Shown: positions 1 to 7,900 of the stretch, piece by piece
How positions within the stretch are numbered: the stretch's first letter is position 1
Layout of the letters: each line of letters starts with the position of its first letter
NCBI GenBank assembly: GCA_001584585.1
Contig: LSYV01000248.1
Coordinates: forward strand, 2,893 to 29,469
Source of the DNA: Gonium pectorale
Taxonomy: Eukaryota; Chlorophyta; Chlorophyceae; Chlamydomonadales; Volvocaceae
Reading direction: 5' to 3'
DNA: 26,577 nt
Made by a program: the position numbers and the translations under genes
The notes under the pieces: generated by a model
The model's input: the letters and a program-made list of their open reading frames with translations, nothing else
Database searches by the model: none
What the model was told of the DNA's origin: nothing

Positions 1-26
1 AACCGCACGTTCTCGTGGCCTCACAG

Positions 27-133
27 GTCGANACCGGATCGCCAAGGGTCACGGCTTCATCGCAGGCAACTCCGGCAACGTCCAACGACCTGAGCCAGAT
101 CACGCGAACCCACCTGCACACCAGCGGCGCCAG
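27..133 (+). other. possible partial exon at left edge
   Basis: A weak candidate for an internal or 3' exon of a gene that begins outside the window. The stretch is bounded by an acceptor-like CACAG (ending at 26) and a strong donor-like CCAG/GTAAGG (GT at 134-135). One frame is open across it and reads as a Ser/Thr/Ala-rich peptide containing NDLSQITRTHLHTSGA. It holds the ambiguous base at 32. No downstream exon could be joined to it and no domain is visible, so it could equally be chance sequence. Confidence 0.25.
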
Positions 134-282
134 GTAAGGCCCCCTGGCCCCGCCCCCCCCCCCACCGTGTGTATGTGTGTTGTAGATGTGCGCGAATGGA
201 GCCCTGGGTACCGCTCCACCCCGCCGTGCCTGCTCCTGCCTCGTTCCTGTCCCCCTGTCTCCCGGCGCCTGCCATTTGGTCC

Positions 283-324
283 GTGTATGGCCGTAGAGGC
301 GGGCTCCCTCTTTCTGTGCAGGTT
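283..324 (+). repeat. dispersed inverted repeat, copy A
   Basis: A 42-nt segment starting GTGTATGGCCGTAG and ending TGCAGGTT. It matches the reverse complement of 2943-2984 at about 36 of 42 positions with no gap. The two copies face each other across the histone pair. Both end in a pyrimidine tract plus GCAGGTT, so they may be remnants of one old element or of a duplicated intron/exon border. Confidence 0.6.
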
Positions 325-454
325 TCTCTTTTTTATGAGAGAAGTCCGTGTACTGCGCCTGCTGCTGGTTGGCCATGGACGCACGAACACATGAATCAGT
401 TGCTAGACCCGCCAGTATAACATTACCAATACCTATGACTTCATGAATGTGTTG

Positions 455-476
455 AGGGGAGAAAATGTTCTCCCCT
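455..476. repeat. perfect 9-bp hairpin
   Basis: AGGGGAGAA (455-463) and its exact complement TTCTCCCCT (468-476) flank the 4-nt loop AATG. The hairpin sits between two copies of AATGTGTT (about 446-453 and 478-485), which gives a repeat-hairpin-repeat layout. It lies about 75 bp beyond the H2A stem-loop. Its role is unknown. Confidence 0.7.
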
Positions 477-548
477 AAATGTGTTCAATGTTTTCTTGCC
501 CGGCCCACCCTGCCCGCATGTGAGGACATGGTCATATCATGTACTGGT

Positions 549-564
549 GGTGTTTAAAAACACC
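549..564 (-). terminator. histone 3' stem-loop of H2A
   Basis: On the minus strand, GGTGTT pairs with AACACC around a 4-nt loop (16 nt in all), 45 bp after the H2A stop codon. It has the same stem and nearly the same flanks (CC before, ACC after) as the H2B palindrome at 1797-1812. Palindromes of this kind mark the 3' ends of replication-dependent histone mRNAs in Chlamydomonas and Volvox, where the end is made by processing and not by ordinary polyadenylation. Confidence 0.92.
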
Positions 565-609
565 GGGGTTTTGCTCTGCGTGTTCGCGGACGGGGAGCAG
601 TCCGCTTCT

Positions 610-1002
610 TCACTCGGCTGACTCCTCAGCCTTGCCGCCCTTGGACTTCTTGGGCAGCAGCACGGCGTGGATGTTGGGCAACACACCGCCCGAGGCGATG
701 GTCACCTCGCCCAGCAGCTTGCCCAGCTCCTCGTCGTTGCGGATAGCCAGCTGGATGTGGCGCGGGACAATGCGATTCTTCTTGTTGTCCCGGGCGGCGT
801 TGCCCGCCAGCTCCAGGACCTCCGCAGTGAGGTACTCGAGCACAGCGGCGAGATAGACGGGCGCACCGGCACCGATGCGCTCCGCGTACTTGCCCTTCTT
901 CAGGTACCGTGCGATGCGGCCCACGGGGAACTGAAGGCCCGCCTTCGAGCTGCGGCTCACAGCCTTCTTGCCAGCTGTCTTGCCCTTGCCACGGCCGGCC
1001 AT
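610..1002 (-). CDS. H2A: histone H2A, replication type
   Basis: A core nucleosomal histone that pairs with H2B to package nuclear DNA. The single intronless frame gives 130 aa. It starts [20 protein letters not shown], continues into the histone fold with the family signature [10 protein letters not shown] (about residues 22-31), the YLAAVLEYL helix, and the [10 protein letters not shown] acidic-patch region, and ends in a Lys-rich tail finishing EESAE. The upstream frame stays open for 52 more codons to 1158, but that part has no histone character and MAGRGKGK is the universal start, so the start at 1002 is chosen. The C-terminus lacks an SQE/D-aromatic motif, so this is not an H2A.X form. 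It is divergent from H2B with 269 bp between the two start codons, and the 3' stem-loop follows. No introns and extreme C/G third-position bias fit S-phase histone genes. Confidence 0.98.
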   Translation of the reverse strand: MAGRGKGKTAGKKAVSRSSKAGLQFPVGRIARYLKKGKYAERIGAGAPVYLAAVLEYLTAEVLELAGNAARDNKKNRIVPRHIQLAIRNDEELGKLLGEVTIASGGVLPNIHAVLLPKKSKGGKAEESAE

Positions 1003-1271
1003 GGTGTTTCGTGAAGTCGGAGGGTTGGGAGTCGAGAGTACGTTATCAACGTCAAAGCCAGCACTATAAGAAATGTGGGCTGCGATCGGAATTCGCGGTT
1101 GGCTCACCGGGAACGGTTGCTGGTTGTGGCGAGTGGTGGTTGTGGCGGTTCGCGTCACCGGGACAAACGCCTCGCCGAGCCCGCCTCATAGAAATAGAAA
1201 TGTAGAATTGATAAGTAAAGCCACATCACAAACCCTCGAACTACTTAACTTCTGAATTCACCTCCGTTGCC
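1003..1271. promoter_or_regulatory. bidirectional H2A/H2B promoter
   Basis: This 269-bp spacer separates the divergent histone start codons. TATA-like sequences lie about 60 bp from each ATG: CTTATAGTG on the minus strand near 1062-1070 for H2A, and an A/T-rich GATAAGTAAAG near 1209-1219 for H2B. The centre carries two duplicated short motifs: TCACCGGGA at 1104-1112 and 1155-1163, and GGTTGTGGCG at 1122-1131 and 1138-1147. I infer they are shared upstream elements for coordinated S-phase transcription; no factor can be named from the sequence. Confidence 0.8.
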
Positions 1272-1757
1272 ATGGCCCCCAAGAAGGAGGAGAAGCCCGC
1301 CTCGCAGCCCGCTGCTGATGCCCCTGCTGAGGCTAAGCCCGAGGCCAAGCCCAAGGCCGAGAAGGCGCCGAAGAAGAAGGCCGAGAAGAAGGCCCCCGCC
1401 AAGAAGCCCGCCAAGGAGCCCGCTGCCGAGGGCGCCGAGGCAGGTGACAAGAAAGCCAAGAAGGCTAAGAAGGCGGCCAAGAGCGAGACCTACAAGCTGT
1501 ACATCTACAAGGTCCTCAAGCAGGTGCACCCCGACACGGGCATCAGCTCCAAGGCCATGTCCATTATGAACAGCTTCATCAACGACATCTTTGAGAAGGT
1601 TGCCACCGAGGCTTCCAAGCTGTCCCGCTACAACAAGAAGCCCACTGTCACGTCGCGCGAGATCCAGACCGCCGTCCGCCTGGTGCTGCCGGGCGAGCTG
1701 GCCAAGCACGCCGTTTCGGAGGGCACGAAGGCCGTCACAAAGTTCACCTCCACCTAA
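1272..1757 (+). CDS. H2B: histone H2B, replication type
   Basis: A core histone and the partner of H2A in the nucleosome. The intronless frame encodes 161 aa. Residues 1-70 are a Lys/Ala/Pro-rich tail starting [12 protein letters not shown], which is long for H2B but usual for green-algal and plant forms. The histone fold follows with the near-invariant [64 protein letters not shown] and the C-terminal [13 protein letters not shown], which includes the lysine ubiquitinated in other eukaryotes. It diverges from H2A and ends 39 bp before its own 3' stem-loop. Codon use is as strongly biased as in H2A. Identity is not in doubt; whether it is the only H2B type in the genome cannot be told here. 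Confidence 0.98.
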   Translation: MAPKKEEKPASQPAADAPAEAKPEAKPKAEKAPKKKAEKKAPAKKPAKEPAAEGAEAGDKKAKKAKKAAKSETYKLYIYKVLKQVHPDTGISSKAMSIMNSFINDIFEKVATEASKLSRYNKKPTVTSREIQTAVRLVLPGELAKHAVSEGTKAVTKFTST

Positions 1758-1788
1758 ACGGCATCTCTTGCTTCTCGAAATGGGCCGC

Positions 1789-1812
1789 TGTAACCCGGTG
1801 TTTTTTAACACC
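1789..1812 (+). terminator. histone 3' stem-loop of H2B with adjacent TGTAA
   Basis: GGTGTT (1797-1802), loop TTTT, then AACACC (1807-1812) forms the histone palindrome and matches the H2A copy at 549-564. A TGTAA motif, the poly(A) signal of volvocine algae, sits just before it at 1789-1793; H2A has no such motif between stop and stem-loop. Stem-loop processing is the likely main route to the 3' end. The TGTAA may be chance or a back-up signal. Confidence 0.9.
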
Positions 1813-2605
1813 ACCTCTTCTTGTACTTCCGAGTGGTCCAGGTGCATGCCGCCATCCACCCATCCCCATTGTGCGGCTTGAACTTATCAATTAATTAGCT
1901 CTAAGGGCCCCGCTGGCAATGAGACCATTCCCAGTGCTTCATCCAGTCAATCCAGTCAGGGGCCCGTGGTAGGACGGTTTTTTTGCGTGCAATGGGCCGT
2001 ACGCAATAGAGGCCCGCCACCCGACAACGTCAACCAGGGCGGTGCAGCAGGACCGTATAAGGCAACTGTACTTAACCCAAACCTGAAGGGTTCCTGCCAC
2101 CCTGAGTAAGCCTTTTTGCGCTGCTACTATGACGTAGTTTGTCCGATTGCGAGCGGAAATAGCTATGCGCTGTCGACTAAATAGGATTTTAGGGTCAGCA
2201 ACGTCATTCCCGGAGGCGGCGACCAAAGACGGTGTCGCAATCCAGCTCCCATTGCCTTACGCTGTGCAGCCAGTGGAGGGGAAGGGACAGGCGCAACGTG
2301 CCCGCCACGAGGCGCAGCATCGCCGCCAACTGCTGCAGAGCGGCTGGCGCTGGGGCTGCAGCAACCGAACCGTAGCGGGTGGCGTCAGTAGCGGCACTGT
2401 GGGCTGGTGCTGGCACCCTCCTCCTTACTGGTCAGCCGGACCCCGTGTCTCTGTCACCAACACGGAGCAAGAGCGCAGATGCAGCGTGTATACCAGTTGC
2501 GCCGCCGTTGGCCGGGGTGCAGAGGTGGGCGCGCAGCAGCTTCCCTAAGGAGACCACTGGGCAATATTCACAATTCGTCCATGGTCCCCCCGGCTTTGAC
2601 GGACG

Positions 2606-2617
2606 TGTAACCTGTAA
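2606..2617 (+). promoter_or_regulatory. tandem TGTAA poly(A)-signal-like motifs
   Basis: Two TGTAA motifs lie 2 bp apart (2606-2610 and 2613-2617). TGTAA is the usual polyadenylation signal in volvocine algae, so a plus-strand transcript may end shortly after. No gene ending here could be identified; a polyadenylated read-through form of H2B or an unrecognised transcript are possible sources. A 5-base motif occurs by chance, so this is weak. Confidence 0.3.
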
Positions 2618-2942
2618 CATGTACAGGGAGTACCCGTTACACTAGAAAAGCGCATAACCATTTCAGTTCTGGTTTTGGCCATCTTTGGGCCTCCGACTCG
2701 TATGGTTTTGTTACTTGTAGGTAGCGCGCCTACAACGTATTACATGCATCAAAGGTAAAAAAACAGTAGCCACAATCAAACATGGCATTCACATGCTGGC
2801 ATGGTTGCCCAGCGGAGATGATCAATTTCTTAGTCGAAACTGGTATGAATCCCGAGTCAGGCGCAGTGAAAGGCCCATACCTGACAAAGCAATTTGATGC
2901 CGTCACCCATGTACAGGCTGTAGCTGCAGGAAATAGAAAAGT

Positions 2943-2984
2943 AACCTGCAAAGAAAGTGGGAGCCACCTCCTACGGCCATACAC
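2943..2984 (-). repeat. dispersed inverted repeat, copy B
   Basis: Read on the minus strand, this begins GTGTATGGCCGTAG and ends TTTGCAGGTT. It is the diverged partner of copy A at 283-324, about 2.6 kb away in opposite orientation, with no gap needed in the 42-nt alignment. No target-site duplication or larger element could be traced around either copy. Confidence 0.6.
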
Positions 2985-4947
2985 ACCCGAAGGTGCGACG
3001 TTTCCGGTAGGGTGGGCGGGTACAGAGCAAGACATGTGACGTTCGTCCCGGCCCCCCAAAGGACCGGCCAACCAGCTGACCAGGTTTGTGGGGCAGATGG
3101 GTGATGGTTTGCACATCGCACTTTGACCTCCACACATTGATGCCGTTACTGAAGCGTGCTGATCCACACAAGAAGCCTTTGGAGTGGACGCCGCGTGGCT
3201 CAGCCGGCTCAGCATAGGGTTTTCAACGGCGCGTACGACTCAAGTCCCTTCAGTAGGAATTGTGGCTTTATCCAAGTCTCTGCATATGAATTCGGCCCCA
3301 GTCCTTTGCATTGCGGCTTGGTCTCGGCTTGTTGCTTTGTTCCATGGGACGACAGACAAAACGTCGGTCCAGTTTGGCTCCTCGGCAAGCAGGCGCAATG
3401 ACCTCTGTGCTTCATAGAGGGGCAGTGCAAATTGATTTACACCTGGCTGATCACGTGGAGTACGGATCGTCCAATCCTGGGAGACTCACATTTCGCGCTC
3501 ACGTGCATGCCGCCGTTCGCAAACGCATATTTGCACAGGACAGGCAGCACTGGCGTTTCAATAGTACGACATTGGGGCGACCTAAGTTCATATGCCAGTG
3601 GCTCCTGTGCGCCTTTTCTTTCGACAGTCTACCATACCCATCTTTGAGCTACGTGAACCGTGTATCAAATTGTTGCACATTTTAGGTTTACACTCTGGCG
3701 CCATACTTTTCGGCCTCTATCCTTCCCGTATGCATGGAACTTGTAAGGTTTTTGAGGCCTGAGCTGAAGGACGCGGCGGGCGGTGACACCGTCGTGATGG
3801 CCCGATGGTAGTCGTCGCCGGCGCGCCATGGCAGTCACAGCCCTCGCAAGCGCGGTGACGGATGGCCAAAGCACGTCATTCATGCCTAGCGGCTCCGCCC
3901 CCAGACACGACGTCAGGGCTCTGTCGGGGCGCCCTCAGGTAGGGCAGCTCGCGGCAGGGTCGGTGGGTCGCTTGTGGCGTTGTAGGTCTTCCAGGTTGGC
4001 TCCGAGGCTCCGGACCTGCTCTTACGCATGCGGACGGAGCGTGTTGCTGTCCATGCAAATCACCTCGACATACAGAACGATGGGGTCATGTCGTACGGCG
4101 CATGTATGCGCCCCTGGCTTCTCTCACGCGACGGTGGTGCGCACAAGCGTGGTTGCACCACATTAACCTCAAACCTGACAGCGCGCGGTGGCGAGCGGGT
4201 TCGGGTGCGGTGGGGCGGGGCGGGGCCAGAGTGTGCCCCGCGTCCCCGTTGGGCGAAAGCAGCCAACGAGTGGGCAGCCTCCTGAGTCGGCCCAGAATGC
4301 CGAGGCGTTTGGGGCGCATTGCAGGCGCACTGAGCACGCACGGAGAACTGCACCAGGTGATGATCAGTATGGCATGATGCGAGGGGGGCTCCCGGTTGGA
4401 TGTCGTGCGGTGCGCGGCGTACGGCGGAACGGCTGCTGGGTGGCACGCCGAACTGTGCCGTACTGCCATGCTGGCGCCCACACGGAATGCAACCGATTGC
4501 GTCAAAGCGCAGCGCTGCCACCAACCGAAACATGGAATTGGTGGTGTCGGACTTTCGCGGGGCGTCACCCGCGCGGAGCGCTACTCGTTGCGGGAGGGGG
4601 CACTTTAAGGGGCGTGGCGGAGTGCGCCGGCGGCGGCCCGCATTGGTAGGGGGCTGGCGGCCGGGGCCCGGTCACGAGCCCTTTCCCTGATGATTAGCGT
4701 CCCGCAAGACGTTTGCAGGCATCTGACGGCGGGCCGGCAGGCGCTCGGGCAGAGGGAGGGGTGCCAGGCGTGGCTGGCGGCTGGGGTTGGAGATAGCTAT
4801 GGTCTCGGCTGCAAAAAGCTTTTCGGTCCGGCTGCATGTTGACGGCAGGCTGGCCCTTTCCGAGCAGCCCCGCTCTGGTCCTCCAACCCCTCTGGGGCCC
4901 CTCTGGCCGTCGTCGGTTGTCGAGGCGTTGCTGCCCCTGTCCCTCTA

Positions 4948-7900
4948 ATGCAACGCGTGCAGAGCCCGGGGGCATCCAGGCAGCAAACCGCCGGCGGCAG
5001 CAGCAACACCGCCAATGGCGTCGCGGCCGGCGTCTTCGGCGGCAGCCACGGCCGCCAGCGGCGCGGCGCCGGGGGCGGCGGCAGCCGCGCCGGCTACTAC
5101 AAGTCGCGGGCGGGCAAGTGGGACGAGGTCAAGCTGTGGCAGATGGGCTATCGACAGGTGGGGGTTTACGGTGGGCGTTACCCGCGCGGTGTGCGCGTCA
5201 AGCTGGGCGATCAAGAGGCGGGAGTCGGCGGCTTGCGGCTGGCCGTACTGTATGCGTGTCAGCTGGGCGGCGGCACGACTTATCAACGGACTCGCACGAT
5301 CGTGCTACGAGGGCTGCGACGGCTGCGAGGGCTGTGGGACATCGTCGGTTGTGCAGTACAGGCTTGAAGGTACTGCTTGCAAGGACGGTGTGGCCTGGCG
5401 TGCGGAAACCTGTGCGAGCCGAGCTCCGCACTCAAAGCGCGCCACAAGATCTCATCCCGTGTGATCACGATTGGGCGCCACGCGCTTCCGAACCGGTTCC
5501 CTTCCTCGCCTCCGCACCCACAGGAGCTCCGTCGCAGCTTCACGCTGCTCAACAACCTCGCCATCTGTACCAGCGTGCTGTCCTTTTACGCCGTGGCGGG
5601 TACGTCCGGCATACGGCGTACTGCAGGGGTGGTTGTACGGCGTGTGTGGTCGGGCTGGATCGCCCCGACGGCCATGGCTTTAGAAGGGGATACATTTGTT
5701 GGCCAGGGCGCCTTTAGCTGCCCCTCAGCGCTGTCGCGGCTTTTCCTCGCTCCCCAAGACAGCTCCCGCGCCCATCACCCGCCCGGCCCCTTCCGCACCT
5801 GCGTACGGACAGACACGTACGGCACGCAGGGCATGGCGTACGGCGGCCCCGTCAGCGTGATCTGGGGCTGGGTGCTTTGCAGCGTCTTCTCCCTCATCGT
5901 GGCGCTGTGCCTGGCTGAGCTGCTTTCGGCGTACCCCACCACCGGCGGGATATACTACTGGTAGGTGGCGGGGTTGAGGAACTTGCGGCTGGCCGCATGC
6001 TTGGCATCTTCAACAGCGCACCATCCGACTTTGCCGCTCTTGCCTCATCCTCTGGTAGACCCCTACACGCCCCCCTACACGGCCCCCTACACAGACGTTT
6101 GCACTCATACCACAACCCCATACACAGCCCCCGTTCCCATGCCGCGTTGCCCTCTGCGCGGCTTACTAGGTCATGGGTGATGGCCCCTGTACGGCACCGC
6201 ACTATCTTGTGCTGGATGGCGGGCTGGCTGAACCTGCTGGGGCAGGTGAGGCTGGGGCTGGCAGTTAGCGGTTGGCATCCCGGCGGTTTGGCCCGGAGCG
6301 GAGCGGCATACCGAGATAGAGAGCAGTTGACGGCTGGGTCTCCATGCGTGCGGGCATAGGCTCGCGTCCCTAGGCACTTCCAAGTGGGGTCCTGCGGCTG
6401 ACCTTTGCGGCGCTATCCGTCGGCGGTCGTAGTTGCCGTACTCCCGTACATGTGTCTCTGCCTGGGAGCAGCCAGCTCGAGCCCGAAGACACAGCTCAGC
6501 GGGAGCGGGCCAGCCAAGCCGCCAGTGTGCCCGGGGTCCGGGTCACAAGTCTTCCTTGCTTGCGCACACGTTGGCGCGTTGGCGAGGATGTGCCGAGCAC
6601 GCCGTCTGCACACCTAGAATCATCTCAGCAACTGTAATCGGGACGAAGCTTCTGATCGCTCGTACGGATCTGACTCACTGTTCCGTCAGATCCGTCCGAG
6701 TCGAAGCCCCTCCCGCGCCTTTCTCCCTTCGCTCACCCCTTCCCTTGCAGGTCGCCTTCACGGCGGGTCTGGAGTACGCTCTGGCCAAGTCCGTGGCGTC
6801 GGTGGTAGCCATGCACACGGCCGACGCCTGGGGAGCAGGCGGGCTGGTTCTGTCGCGGCCGGCGGTGCTGGGGGTGCTTTTCGGCATGCTGACGGTGAGG
6901 GCGGGGTGGGGTTGCGAGGGGAAGGGGAAAAGGGAATTTACGGGGCCGGGTGTGGTGGATATTGACAGGCTGGGCGCCAGCAGCATCGGTCCCGGGAAGG
7001 GGGTAGGCGAAGCGACGGATGGTTTTTATGATTTGGTTGTTGTGCGAGGTTGCACGTGGTGCCTGTGAGTGTGTTGAAAAGAAAAACGCATACGACGGGC
7101 GTAAGCGCGAAAATGATGGCGTCGTTGTAGGACCCAGCTCCAGAGGCAGTCTAAGGCGAGTATGTGTTTTATCTCCGGGCTGGCGCTGGCCTAGGAGCCT
7201 ACCCTCGGTTGGGGGGCCGGGTGAGCGCGAAGGGCAAGGGACGCCTTCGCTGCATGAGAGTCACGTGTATGACGGCCCGCTGTCCCCTTCACTTAGCCAG
7301 AGGCATGGCCCGCTGCGTTGGCTGCAGCCAGGCCCATGAAGAAACCCCTCTCGGAAGCGCTCCAGTTGCGTTTGGATGCGATTCGGTGTCCGCGGCTCGA
7401 CCCGTTTCACTTTTTATTACCCTCCGCCCCCCTGATGTGTTGTTTTTTCGCCCAACCAAAGTGACAACGCTCCTCCGCCGCCCAAATGCACGCAGCTTCA
7501 CGCCTGCCTCAACAGCATCTCCTCCTCCGTCACCGCCTACACCAACACCCTGTCCTTCTTCTGGCACATCCTCGCCACCACCGGCCTCTGCGCCGCGCTG
7601 CTGCTGCTGCCGCGGCGGCTCAACAGCGCTGAGTACGTGTTTGCAGCCTGGACGCCGAACAGCGACGTACACGGTGCGTACGTGGTTTGGGTGGGGTGCG
7701 GTGGTTACAGGGTCCATGCGGAGGGGTGAAGATGGTGAGGATGGATGGAGACGTGAGGGTGCGGGGTCTCAACGTTATGGGCTTAGGGAGTGCCGAGCGA
7801 TGATTAGGTCCGGGGGGCCGGGGGTTGGGGCACAGTACGGCCGGGGCGGTGGCTCCTTCCGCCCAACTTCCAACCGGCAACTCCCGCCCGCCAGGCATCA

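Larger units (their letters stand above)
134..538. other. non-coding stretch left of the histone pair
   Basis: No supportable gene. It begins with a C-run and a GT-rich stretch (about 145-185), carries one member of an inverted repeat pair (283-324) and a small hairpin (455-476). Short overlapping reading frames on both strands show no recognisable protein. No TGTAA poly(A) signal was seen. Confidence 0.6.
1813..4947. other. 3.1-kb intergenic region without a supported gene
   Basis: No gene could be supported on either strand. Reading frames up to about 160 codons occur, but they overlap one another in several frames, as expected in GC-rich DNA, and none shows a known motif or a consistent exon chain. 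The region holds paired TGTAA motifs (2606-2617), another TGTAA near 3738, repeat copy B (2943-2984), and a GC-rich block from about 3770 to 4900 that probably contains the upstream region of the transporter. A minus-strand Ala/Leu-rich stretch near 2210-2410 is the most protein-like segment, but it has no start or neighbour exons I can defend. Confidence 0.5.

Noticed and set aside
610..1158. H2A frame extended by 52 codons to an upstream ATG
   Set aside because: The extra residues have no histone character and lie in the shared promoter, and MAGRGKGK is the conserved H2A start.
2147..2548. 133-codon plus-strand frame ending just before tandem TGTAA motifs
   Set aside because: The position relative to a poly(A) signal is tempting, but the peptide shows no conserved features and overlaps equally long frames on the other strand.
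4836..5717. 293-codon plus-strand frame over the start of the transporter
   Set aside because: It is frame-shifted relative to exons 1 and 2, which match the permease family. Its own peptide is Arg/Ala-rich and unrecognisable.
5830..5960. alternative acceptor for transporter exon 3 at GCAG (5826-5829)
   Set aside because: It puts the conserved YGGPVSVIWGW out of phase with exon 2. The acceptor at 5811-5812 keeps phase and restores the TYGT motif.
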